Origin: Morchella semilibera
Lineage: Eukaryota > Ascomycota > Pezizomycetes > Pezizales > Morchellaceae
Assembly (NCBI GenBank): GCA_009192285.1
Contig: WBVU01000008.1
Coordinates: 2,242,370-2,306,369 of the forward strand
DNA: 64,000 nt
Reading direction: 5' to 3'
The position numbers and the translations under genes were made by a program. Shown in pieces: positions 45,130 to 55,613 of the stretch. The notes beneath the pieces were generated by a model. It searched no databases and was not told the origin of the DNA. It saw only the letters and a list, made by a program, of their open reading frames with translations. Numbering within the stretch: position 1 is the first letter of the stretch; every line of letters begins with the position of its first letter.

Positions 45130-46356
45130 CTATCCAAAAGTACCTGTGCTAACCCTAACACTTATTCTCTGGGCCCTAGCCCTATCTGACTCTGGGGATA
45201 ATGAGACCATCTCGTATCCGCTGCCATCTCTAGTGCTTGCAGATGCTGCACTGCCCAGTGATGACGATGTGCTCGCGCGTTTCATCGGAGCCCTTCCTAG
45301 GCGGCTCTTGATCTTTTGGCGTTCCTGTTCAAGATATAGGTCGTGTTCTTCTTTTGTTTTCGGGTGGCGGTCAAAATATGATTGTTGGCCGCTGGAATAT
45401 GGATCAGAGGTGAAACGTAGTGCCTCATCATCTTCCTCGTCCCCATAGTCTGTGGTCGTTGTTTCGTAGCCCAGACTCATGTATCCGAAGCCTCCAGCAC
45501 CTCTCCTTACACTACCTTCACCCTCAGAGTATCCGTATTCCTCGTCTGCGAGGCCATTATTACCCCCTTGCCTATCGTCGTCATCCTCATCGTGGGTCAT
45601 CCACCCACTCAAATCCTCCTCCTGTGTATGTATCGACGGGGGACCATGGTCCCCCATCGCTCTCAAAAGGCCCGCAGCGACTTTCATCAAGCCCCTGAAC
45701 TCCTCCTCTTCCACGCCTCCACCCCGCGTTCTAAACCTTGCCCTCTCATATCCATCGAGAAACAGGTCTGCCGCACCTCCCTTCACAACCCCAAATACCG
45801 CAAGGTGGCTTAAATACGCCCTCAACGTCATATGCGGCTGCCTCCGAAAGTCCTGCCCTCTAGGCTGCAACGATAAGGCCTTTGCTTCGATTAGGTGCGG
45901 CAGCTCTGCAATTACTGAGAGATAGTGGATTTCGGGAAGATCCACACATGTAGGCGCCGACCACCCTGGATGCGATATCACGCCACCGGTGCCACTCACA
46001 GTCGATGGGTTCGGGCGAGTCTGTACAGCGATTATTGCGCTTCTGCTGAGGTTACTAGTAATGGCCTTATGCACGCGTTTCGGTAAGTCCATCTTCTTTA
46101 TAGGAGCCCAGGATTTGGGGATCTCCTCCATTAGCCGACGGACGGAGTAGATGCGCGATATGTATATCGCAAGGGCAAGGAGTGCGGTGAGGACATAGGT
46201 TCCGGCGATTATGAAGATGTTGTAGAGCTGTTTGTTTCGAAAGTACGCTTGGACTATTGCGTCTGCGGGGGTGATAAGCAGTAGTTGGAACAAGAAGAGG
46301 AATAAGATGGTGAAGGAAGTGCTGTAGAAGAAGCGGTGAAGTCTGTGGAGTGCCAT
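45130..46356 (-). CDS. DLT1: DLT1 (defect at low temperature protein 1)
   Basis: A single exon of 408 residues. The N-terminus has two hydrophobic segments (FYSTSFTILFLFLFQLLLIT and IFIIAGTYVLTALLALAIYI) separated by PADAIVQAYFRNKQLYN. RLMEEIPKSWAPIKK then leads into a cytosolic part with SRSAIIAVQTRP, ISHPGWSAPTCVDLPEIHY and ELPHLIEAKALSL. The C-terminal 150 residues are acidic and disordered. Yeast Dlt1 is a membrane protein needed for growth in the cold; its biochemical role is unknown. The ATG at 46356 is preferred because family members begin with a short M-A-x-H-R-like start. An in-frame ATG at 46431 would add 25 Pro/Ile-rich residues. Confidence 0.93.
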   Translation of the reverse strand: MALHRLHRFFYSTSFTILFLFLFQLLLITPADAIVQAYFRNKQLYNIFIIAGTYVLTALLALAIYISRIYSVRRLMEEIPKSWAPIKKMDLPKRVHKAITSNLSRSAIIAVQTRPNPSTVSGTGGVISHPGWSAPTCVDLPEIHYLSVIAELPHLIEAKALSLQPRGQDFRRQPHMTLRAYLSHLAVFGVVKGGAADLFLDGYERARFRTRGGGVEEEEFRGLMKVAAGLLRAMGDHGPPSIHTQEEDLSGWMTHDEDDDDRQGGNNGLADEEYGYSEGEGSVRRGAGGFGYMSLGYETTTTDYGDEEDDEALRFTSDPYSSGQQSYFDRHPKTKEEHDLYLEQERQKIKSRLGRAPMKRASTSSSLGSAASASTRDGSGYEMVSLSPESDRARAQRISVRVSTGTFG

Positions 46357-46585
46357 GATGATGATGATGACGGCATCTGGAGGGGGGGGAGGGGGGGTGG
46401 TGATTGAGGAGTTATTGGAGGTGGCTGTCACGTTGACATCGCATGTCTGTTTCTCTGTTTTGGGATGTCTATGGATGGGGATGTTTCGGGGATTAGATCA
46501 CTTTTGGCTCTTTGAGGGGTCCAAGGGGCTTTTGTTACCCGGTGAACCGCTGTCTGAGTGTATGAATCTAAAATTTATTTTTAAC
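46357..46585. promoter_or_regulatory. DLT1 upstream region
   Basis: This is the upstream sequence of the minus-strand DLT1 gene, with a G run at 46381-46397. Confidence 0.4.
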
Positions 46586-46670
46586 TGGCATGGGTTCGAT
46601 CCCCCCGAACTGCGGACCTGCAGCCTGCAAGGTACGCGCTCGTTTAGTACTCACTCTACCGACTCACTAC
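46586..46670 (-). pseudogene. tRNA-like fragment
   Basis: On the minus strand, an A-box-like GAGTCGGTAGAGTGAG is followed by CTTGCAGGCTGCAGGTC and a B-box-like GCAGTTCGGGGGGATC. The order resembles a tRNA whose loops have drifted. A TACATGTA palindrome starts right beside it (46668). Confidence 0.4.
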
Positions 46671-48019
46671 ATGTACCTACTTTTAGGCACGTGTAGCTAG
46701 GCCAGGGCCAGTTCATGTCTCGTAGCACACGCCCGACACAGGTACACCATACTCAATTCCACTTCCTACGGTCGATAACATACAAAACCCCATCGTTACC
46801 AGGGGCTCTAGAGATGGTTGCCTCACTCTGGTCTCTAATTCGTGGGTACAGCTTGCATGGTTTTGTTTCCTGGGGTTGACTTCTCGCATCATGCAGCGGT
46901 CCCAAACCGTGGTATCGGCTCTCGCTGGGACGTATGTATGTACATGTATGTAAACCAATCAAATACCGAAGAGGACCCAAGTGGGCTGACTGTACCTACC
47001 CTACTATCGGTTTGAACAAGTCCGTTTAGCAAGAGGAGGGCTCTCTCTCCTCTCCTTGAGATCATCACGAACAGAGGTAATTACAACCGGTCTCTCACCA
47101 CATGTACTACTTCACATTAGAAACTAATTTTCTGGAGTATAGGGGGCGAGACATTCCATTGTGCAAAAAGAATCTAAAGGCTATCGAAAGAGGCCATCAT
47201 ATCCAATGATAAGGAAATGACCTAGTGTATAGAGTCACTAAAATATGAGCATCCCCAGGTAGAGAGAACATGGGTGTGATTATATATGACTTGAATTGGT
47301 TTGCTTGCAAAGGATTTGTCAATGCACGAAACATTCGCGCAGATGCTTCTCGAGAACCGGTTCAAAACACCCAACCAGCAAATCATAAACCGATGAAAGC
47401 ATTAGCTACGGTCCCGGATCTCTTACGGTCTCTAGTGACCCTTTCTAGCCCAGATTTCCTTAGCCAGAATGGTCGCTACATGAGGGCATCTGCGTTTTGT
47501 GGCCGTGTTCCCAGCTAGGTAGCTTTTCAGGTACCAGATTCTTTTGCCGTGCCTGATGTGCTAAAATCCCAGCGCTGTGTTCCCGCCTGCTCGTCTGTCC
47601 TTTTGTAGTTGCGTAATTATACCAACGTACGTGCCACCTACACCATGGGATATAAACTACATGTAGGTGCACAAATAGGGTCATGGGATATCACTCGGAC
47701 ACGGATTTATCGGCCCTAAATACATACATGTAGATAATCAGCTAGCGCACCTTCTCGTAGTTGAGGGGGAAATGTCCCCTGTTTACCCCCCCCCCCCCCC
47801 CATGAGGTAAGCTAGCAAATCGTGATAACAATTTGTCGGGCCCAACGACAGACCACACCTACTTAAATCCAGGTCTTTGGTCGGCCTAGAGCTACAGAGT
47901 GTTACCCTACCATATTAAAGTACTAGTTGGATCCAAACAGCGGACGTATATATATGCCCGTTGTAGTAGTATCAAGGCTTCCTCCAACTCACCCTTAGGT
48001 TTCACAATGAAGTATCTCC
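46671..48019. other. spacer
   Basis: No gene is supported. Palindromes lie at about 46938, 47099, 47657 and 47726, and a C run at 47788-47801. Confidence 0.4.
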
Positions 48020-48448
48020 CTAATCCTTTACATCGGCTGCTCCACAGAGCCCGTCCAGAGCAATCACATACTGCTGCAACTGGTCCACAACATCCACCGG
48101 ATAGTCCTTCCTTTCACTGATACAATACCTCTCAAGCACTCTACACAACATCTCCTCCTCTCTCAGCACCGCCATATACGTAACCTTCTCAGTCGCTGTC
48201 AAAACCTCTCTCAGAAGCTCCACAGCATCTACGAGTGCCTTTCCTGCACGGCGGATGTCATCCTTAGTAGTGAAGATCGAGAAAGATACCTGTAGCGAGT
48301 CAACAGCTTGGGAGACGGTATAGCGGGCGTTATGGAGGGCTTCAGATAGCAGATTTTCGGGACGGTGCCAGACGATGACGCGGGTGTTGGTGGACGGGTG
48401 GAGGGTCTCGCGGCGTTGCCACCCGGCTGTGGTGAGAGAGGGCGTCAT
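48020..48448 (-). CDS. unidentified protein, probably incomplete at its start
   Basis: The frame from ATG at 48448 gives 142 residues with amphipathic helical content (ALHNARYTVSQAVDSLQ, KALVDAVELLREVLTATEK, EEEMLCRVLERYC). The same frame stays open upstream to about 48612 (SQGVRDTLLYLTPHLQLH, EPADR) without an ATG, then meets a TAA. That suggests an internal or last exon whose first exon lies further upstream, or that 48448 is the true start. No known domain was recognised. Confidence 0.5.
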   Translation of the reverse strand: MTPSLTTAGWQRRETLHPSTNTRVIVWHRPENLLSEALHNARYTVSQAVDSLQVSFSIFTTKDDIRRAGKALVDAVELLREVLTATEKVTYMAVLREEEMLCRVLERYCISERKDYPVDVVDQLQQYVIALDGLCGAADVKD

Positions 48449-49821
48449 GCGGTCAGCGGGTTCTGAGGGTGTAGTAGGTGTATGGAGTTGTAGATGAGGA
48501 GTGAGGTATAAAAGAGTATCTCGGACTCCCTGAGAACAATTGAATATCCGTGACCCGTCATGTGTTTGGGAGCAGTCGAGGGAATGGCCGAGCTTGGAGG
48601 ATGTATGCGTTTAAGCATCCATGTTTCGAAAGGGCTCATGGTAAACCAAATCACCGTGGCCACGTAGAGAACGTAACCTTGTGAGTGCACATGTATCCTA
48701 AAGGAGAGTCTACGCGTAAGGGGGGCGCCTGGTACAAACAGTCAGGTTAGCTATAAGACTCCATTGCAATCTGAGTATAGATAATGACCTGCATCACGGC
48801 TATTAATCATTTAGCAATAGCAGCAACAACAATTTGCACTATGACTGCTGGTTCTAGATTGTTAATTCTCCCGGGTGAGGATCTGTGAAGCGGGACTTTC
48901 GAGCCAGTCTTTACAGTGGTGGTTATCACCACTACATGTAGTACACGCCGAGGCTCCATATTGATTTGTCTCCCAATGTACATTGTTATTACAGCTCCTC
49001 TAATCTCCGCACATGCAGTTTGTAGGGACTTAAGCGGCACTACCTATATATATAACCGATTATAAAAATCAGCATTGATACAGGTCAGCTATCATAGATC
49101 CAACGTAGTTCAATTGTTCCCATCCACAGGTTTTTGGCTAATAGAAGCTCAATCACCGGAATGGGAAGTGTAGATGACCGCTCAACCACGGAGCATGCAA
49201 AGGAACATGCAAAGAAATCATTGACTATAGGCAGGGTAAGTCAGGTGAATTTGATTGGGACCTGGCCTAGCGGTGGAACATGTGATCGTGTGGGTGACCT
49301 CACATCATCATGAGCTACTGTGTTTCACATTCAAGTTACATACATGTCTGGCAATGTACAAGCAAGTATATCGTGTATTTCCACCTCAACGCCCCACACG
49401 CCTATATATGTCCTACTCAGTCTAAGATCTGGATCAATTTATCCCTCTGGTCTGGTCCCATTTTTGCTACTACATATAACACCAGCAGCCTCACACAGTA
49501 TACAACAAAACATACACATAATACCCGTATAGGCACTAGACTGTAACGAACAGAACGGAAGAGGACAGAAGGGGACAGGACAGAACAGCCAGTATTGAGC
49601 CCAGTCCCAATCAACCCAGCCATATACACTCTTCCTGCTTTCTAAGAGCACAACAGATAAATATGAAAGCGCCACAATGGTATTTATAAATAAAACAAGC
49701 TGTGTGTTGTGCTGTAGGGCAAGCGGGGGGCTACGTGAACAAAGCGAGACGGAAACAGAAGAACAGAAAAGGAAAAGGGAAGGGAAAGAAAACGGGCGCA
49801 TCTCCGCCTACCGCCACCCAT
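48449..49821. other. spacer
   Basis: The first about 165 bp may be coding (see the preceding gene). The rest holds palindromes at 48688 and 48931 (ACTACATGTAGT), GACAG repeats near 49560-49590 and no supported gene. Confidence 0.4.
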
Positions 49822-50930
49822 CTATCGGCCAAATCGCATCTCCTTCTTTGCATACTTATGCAGGGCCCTCAAAAATACCTGATATCCGACTGCCTCGTTA
49901 TCCGGGACATGGCTACACATGCTCCTATTAGTCCTCATTCACCCTTATACTCAAAGAAAAGAAACTTACAAGATCTCTGTCAGCCTAATCTGCCATGGCG
50001 GGTACCCCCTCAACGTGACATTCGGGCTGAATAAAACCAACAAATCCGGCTCCGGGATGACATTCTCCTTGACCTCCGCATCAATTAACTCGATGCTCAC
50101 ATCCTCAGCCGAAATCTTTCCACGCTGCGCCATATCGCAGAGGGTCTTTGTCAGATCCACCAACGACTCGCGCCCATCCTCCTCGCTAATAATAACGACC
50201 TCAATATCTACGCGGGGGCCGCCCTCTTCCTCGTCAGACTGCTCGGTCGTGAACGCTCCAGACGGCGGCGAGTGCACACGGAGTGTTGGGCGAGATTTGC
50301 CAAAGTAGCTATGAAGGCGCTGTGAGATTGAGCGGTGTGTGGTTGAGATGTAAGATTTCAGAATACCTATTCTGTCAGTATCCACCATCACCATTGGGGC
50401 AATGGAGAGAGCTACATACCAGTCTGTTCATAAACACTCAAATATCGGATTCCCGCGCTGGCACACCAGCATGTGATCTCGGACACTTCATCGACAAGCG
50501 TATCCAGGCCCCCCTTCTCAAACTCGACAATGACACTGACATGTCTGGGGAGCTTCCCAGCCTGTCGTAGATCCTGAACGTCCTGTTGGATGAGCTGGGG
50601 AGTGCGATGATGGTAGTAGAGGATGCTAAAGCCGCGGTTAAGTGCCGTTCGGTAGGTCCAGCGCAGTTTCGCGTATACACTATAGATTAGGTACAGCGTG
50701 AGAAGTACGAGCTTGTAGAAGCGCGTGAAGATGAAGTCACGGATGGGACGGCGCCGCGGTTCGACAGGTGGCAGATGGGGAAGGATAAAACGCTCACGCT
50801 CGAGGGCTTCAGCAGGCTTGGTCGTGGTGGTGGTATGCCGTGGTTGAGCCGTGGGTTTGGAGATGGAGGTGGTTGTTGCGGTGGAGGGGGTGGGGGTGAC
50901 GGGCCGCGCGGGGGATGGAGCGTTGGCCAT
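49822..50930 (-). CDS. NUS1: dehydrodolichyl diphosphate synthase subunit NUS1
   Basis: Exons are 50420-50930, 49970-50366 and 49822-49912, giving 332 residues. After a Pro/Thr-rich N-terminus come a membrane helix (LVLLTLYLIYSVYAKL), LPRHVSVIVEFEKGGLD and CWCASAGIRYLSVYEQTG. The middle has a variable loop, and the end has PDLLVLFSPNVTLRGYPPWQ, RLTEI and then, across the last join, FHVPDNEAVGYQVFLRALHK. It closes with EMRFGR, which contains the R-x-G motif essential for cis-prenyltransferase complexes. Nus1 is the non-catalytic partner of Rer2/Srt1 and makes the dolichol used by ALG2 and GPI14. Without the last exon the protein would stop at LTEIL and lack R-x-G. Confidence 0.95.
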
Positions 50931-52519
50931 CGTGATGGATTAAGGGGGGGGGGGTTTCTTCTAGGTACTGGTTCTATTGAGACCTGTCCTTGTTTGTAGA
51001 AGGAGATCTGAAGCTCAAGGGAGTCCAATATTCAATATAGACGATGTGAGTATAAGTATAGAATAGAGAAGTAGAAGGTGATGTTATTGAGTATTGAGGG
51101 AAAGTGTCAAGATATCCGACGGGTTGTCGTCAGATGCCGGCGGCCGGGGGGGGGCGGGAAAATACATGCATCAGATGCCTGCCTGAACTGTACTGACTGA
51201 CGAGTACGGAGAGTCCCTCCCACGGTGACGCAACAATTGGGTTAATTTTAATACCCGCAGCAGCTCCGCCCAATAATCATCAAGCACATATGATATTTTT
51301 GGCAGTGGTGTTCGTAACTTCTCTATCTATGTAGGCACATAATCTCTCTATCTACCAGCCGAGTGTCTATCTAAACCAAGCACTCGATCCATCGATGCAA
51401 CAAACAAAATCAGGAAACAGGAAACAGGATCGAATTAATTATTTACGCCCCCACCCCCCACGCCAGCCACTCTCGAAATGCGGAATGCGATGGATGTGGT
51501 GGTGGTATGTACCCTACCTACATAACCTACATGTAATGTATGCGAGCTGCAAGGTTGTTTTGTTGATCATGCATGCGTTACAGATGGAACGGTACGGTGA
51601 GGTTAGTTATTAAATCGTGCGCTTTCGGGACCTCAATTAATGGATACAGTTCTAGTATTCGTCGCATATTGGTAATTAATCAATGCCCCAATCTGCTAGG
51701 GTCGCGGTAATTAAATTAAAAGCCGCCATGTGAAGTTAATTAGCTCGGCATCATGGTACAGCACTCGGTTGTGTCCTTGGCAAGTTAATGTCGGCTTGCT
51801 TTTTTTTAATAATTATAATTATTAGGACCCGGTTCACGTCCACTCTTGGAGGCCTAGTAAGCGCGCGTGTGTGAAGCCGTAGCGTATCCGGTAAGTGGAT
51901 ACCAAGTTAAATACATCCTCTATGAAATACTATCGGTCGGAGTCATTGGCCCAGAGATCGATCCGTGGGCTATGGTCAAAAGGCATGCACCCACAGCTCA
52001 ACCATAACCAGATTTATACAACCTTTAGGGTTGGTGGGGTGGGGAGAACGAACTCCTAGACCAACAATTGGTGCTGTAGGTTATTCTTGGGCTGGACATG
52101 GGGTTAGCACATGGGGCCGCACAGTTTCTCACTCGTTCACTCTTCACGATGTTTCACTCGCTTGCGCGCATGGGACGTGGTAACTCTAACGGGAAAGTGC
52201 ACCACAAGCTGAGGGAATAGACATGACATCTCACTCGACACTCACTCTCTATCATCCGGAACTCTAAATGCTTGATGTCCAGAGTTGTAGATAGTATTGC
52301 TACCTTATAATTTAAGAGCAAAAGAAAACAATATTATTGGGGACGCACCACAAGAAAAGGCGAAAACAATAAAGAAAGGTAAGAAAGAAGCAAAAGGCGC
52401 CTCTAATCGCTAAAATCACTATTACACAGTGAGACATATCTATCGGGAGTGGAAAGAAGAGGTCGGTTGTACTAAATGGGAGAAGGGCCCGAAGACCCAG
52501 GTTCACAGGCGGGTTTAAC
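50931..52519. other. NUS1 promoter region and spacer
   Basis: The upstream part is NUS1 promoter with a G run (50944-50952). The rest is AT-rich, including ATTAATTAA-type motifs around 51600-51750 and one TACATGTA at about 51528. No gene is seen. Confidence 0.4.
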
Positions 52520-53383
52520 CTAGGAAGGTGACAGGGCCCTATTAAACCCACCAGGCCGATTCCTACAATAAATCGCCAATTAGTATGCTACAAGCACGCC
52601 TTGAGCAAAAGAAACAAGGAAAGTGGGGAGGGGGGGGGGGCATACATATACTGCCTGTATTTGACCGTCGTATTCTTACTGATGGCACCCACATCATTGC
52701 CTTTCACCTTCTTCTGCTTGGTCGTCCCAAAGCCGCCAATGCCCATCATGGCCTTCATTTGGGCCTCCATGTCATCCTCCTCCTCCTCTTCGGCCGCCAC
52801 AGCCTCTTCTTCCTCATCACCGCCCATCTTTACATCTTGCTGCTGCGGTGGCGGGGGCGCCGGTGACGGAGTCCGACGGCGTGATTTCCGCTCCCTTGAC
52901 CGGCGGTCCCGGGAACGGGAACGGTATCGGCGTGGCTTGGGTTCGTCTTCTCGACTGCGGCCGCCGCGGATGGGATATTCACGGTCTGGAGGGGGGGCAT
53001 CATGGTCTCGAGATGGTAGTGGGGCACGCCGGTGATCTGCTAGTTCACTGTCAGATATTGTAAATGGCTAAATTATAGGGTGGAAGTGGGGTACCTCTGT
53101 CTCTGTCTCTGTCCCTATCTCTGTCTCTGTCTCTGTCCCTATCTCTGTCTCGCTCTCTATCGCGACGGTTGGGACGGCTCTCAGGGCTTCTTGAGCGACT
53201 GCGCTTGCGTGCGTGATAGGGATCTGTGGCCCTACCTCCATATCTGTCCCTGTCCCTGTCCCTATCCCGCTCTCTGTCACGGTCCCGGTCTGTGATGTCC
53301 CTGTCTCTGTCCCTGTCTCTTCCGCCGCCGCCGCCTCTGCGGCCTCCGTGGCCACCGCGGGGACCTCGTGGGGGTGTACCCAT
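52520..53383 (-). CDS. SNRNP27: U4/U6.U5 tri-snRNP 27-kDa protein
   Basis: Exons are 53095-53383, 52646-53039 and 52520-52562, giving 241 residues. The N-terminal half is RGG plus alternating Arg-Asp and Arg-Glu repeats, coded by a (GACAGA/GACAGG) tract that makes a microsatellite-like pattern on the other strand. The C-terminal signature domain is MEAQMKAMMGIGGFGTTK, KKVKGNDVGA and KYRQYMNRPGGFNRALSPS in pieces, where MNRPGGFNRALSPS needs the last 43-bp exon. The human homologue is in the tri-snRNP and influences 5' splice site choice. It is divergently paired with SAD1, another tri-snRNP protein, across 326 bp. Confidence 0.93.
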
Positions 53384-53709
53384 TACTGCTGTTGTTATAG
53401 CGGTAGCAGCAAAGTTGTGTGGAGTATGGAGTATATAGGCGCGAGGGGGGGGGATGTTAGTGGAGTTGTATATAGAGAAGATCGTGAAGTTCGCCCACTG
53501 GCAGACCCGGGCTTGTTGACACGCGCTGGCTCGTGCGCCCAGTATCATTCGCCCTGCAGCCTTTCACCCCAAGTAACCCGGCCATGCCAGCATATTGTAC
53601 TCTAACCAACCCCACAGCTTCCCCCCCCCAATATTCACCCCCCATATGCGCAGTTAGCCTCTACAGGTTGCCCCCCCCTCCTCGTCCCATTGAACATTCT
53701 CCCCCCATA
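53384..53709. promoter_or_regulatory. shared bidirectional promoter region, SNRNP27 / SAD1
   Basis: These 326 bp separate divergent genes for two proteins of the same complex. The SAD1 side is C-rich (53622-53707). A direct test of co-expression would be informative. Confidence 0.55.
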
Positions 53710-55613
53710 ATGTCAAAACGTCCCGCAGACACCGAGTTTGAGCTCGATACAGCTGACGATAGCGCCCCACAAACTCCCAAACGTGTCCGCGTCGACGAGA
53801 TTGAAGACGAATCCTTTAGCATGAACGGTGGTGGTGGTAGCGGGGGAAAGATTCTGGAGGCGTCGCGACCACGGGCACCACCGGAGGATGGGGAGGTAGA
53901 GGATGAAATGGACGACGGCGGCGAGGAGAGCGCGCTCACAGCAGTCGTGCGGGATGTGCAGGCTGGCCCGGCGGAGGGGTTCTCAGACCTATATTTGGAC
54001 ACCGTGAATAGGTGAGAGCTCGTTTTGTCTGAACTTACTGCCAATTGCTGTTGTCATGGAAGAAACTGGGCTGATTGTCGTGGTTTATAGGACGTTACTA
54101 GACTTCGGTATAGATATACATCCTTTTTTTACCTTCGGTATCGTGGGTGGCTTTACACGGTCTGACAGCTGGTGATAGACTTTGAAAAGCTATGCTCAAT
54201 ATCACTATCAAATATAAACGTCTATGCCTGCCTTGTATGTGGTAAATACTTCCAAGGGCGCGGTCGATCATCACACGCCTACACACACTCGCTCGACCAG
54301 GACCACCACGTCTTCATTAACATTGCCTCTCTGCGCGTTTACGTCCTCCCCGAGAGCTACGAGGTCAAGAATAAAACCCTCGACGACATTAAATATGTCG
54401 CGAACCCTACCTACAACAAGGACGATGTCTCAAAACTCGACAAGGAGGTCAAGGTCCGCTGGGACCTTGGCGGCAAGAAATACATCCCCGGTGCGTTTAC
54501 CTAGCTCTACAGCTAGCACGGCTAGTGATGCTGACAGTGGAAACAAATAGGCTTTGTCGGCCTAAACAATATCAAGCAAAACGACTACCTTAATGTTGTC
54601 GTCCACGCACTTGCGCACGTTGCGCCCCTGCGAAACTATTTTATGCTTGAGCCACTCTCGACCCGCCCAGAGCTTGCCCAGCGCTTCAGTATCCTCGTGC
54701 GCAAGATCTGGAATCCGCGCGCTTTCAAGTCCCACGTCTCCCCTCACGAACTCCTCCAAGAGATCTCACTTCGTTCTTCAAAGAAGTTCACGCTCACGAC
54801 ACAGTCAGACCCTGTTGATTTTCTCTCCTGGTTCCTCAACCACCTGCACCTCTCGCTCGGCGGTTCAAAGACCCGCCCAGGGACATCAATCGTTCAAAAG
54901 GTCTTCCAAGGAAAACTTAAAGTGGAATCACAAGCAATTACTGCGCGTGCCGATGCATCGGACCGATTGCGCTTCGAGGAGGCCGCCGAGATTAAGACGG
55001 AGGTGGTACGGTTCATGATGTTGACGCTCGACTTACCCCCTAAACCCATCTTTAAAGACGAGCAAGACAAGAACATCATTCCCCAAGTAAAACCTCTCCG
55101 CCTCTCCCGTCTCCTATATCTCCTGTCTAACAACCCAATCTAGGTACCTCTCACTACAATTCTTAGTAAATACGACGGCCTCCACTCGCAGGAGCTTCTC
55201 GGCCAACGCAAGCGCTACCGTCTCATTGCCCCCCTTCCCCCTTCCTGATATTCCACATCAAGCGCTTCTCGCAGAACAAGTTCGTCTCGGAGCGCAACCC
55301 CACGATTGTCACCTTCCCCACCCGCTCTCTTGACATGTCGCCGTACGTCGAGCGCAGCCCGACCGAAACCGCGACCCTATATGGTACGATCTCGTGGCCA
55401 AACATCACGCACGAGAGCGTCACCACAACGACGGGCAAGAAGGAAGGTGAGATGCGGAGCGTTTATAAGGTCCAGCTGTGTAATCGTGCCAGCGGCGAGT
55501 GGATGCAAATCCAGGATCTATTTGTCGAGGAGGTGGCGAGGGAACTACTGTTTACCAGTGAGAGTTATCTGCAGGTGTGGGAGCGGCGGAGAGGGAAGGG
55601 GAAGGAAGTGTAG
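53710..55613 (+). CDS. SAD1: tri-snRNP protein SAD1 (USP39 family), with one apparent frame break
   Basis: Exons are 53710-54011, 54091-54107 (17 bp), 54179-54490, 54551-55086 and 55144-55613, giving 545 residues. The N-terminus is acidic. The ZnF-UBP domain (DFEKLCSISLSNINVYACLV, CGKYFQGRG, SHAYTHSLDQDHHVFIN) is followed by a ubiquitin-protease fold without catalytic Cys: GFVGLNNIKQNDYLNVVVHA has N-D in place of N-T-C. Sad1 is a scaffold required for tri-snRNP stability. The 17-bp exon supplies RTLLD-F. A frame break lies at a run of five C at 55237-55241. A sixth C would give APLPPFLIFHIKRFSQNKF, the conserved His-box region. No splice signal fits there, so an assembly indel is likely. Confidence 0.93.

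Noticed and set aside
53095-53300. Microsatellite-like GTCTCT repeat as a separate repeat element
   Set aside because: It is the coding sequence of the Arg-Asp repeats of SNRNP27.
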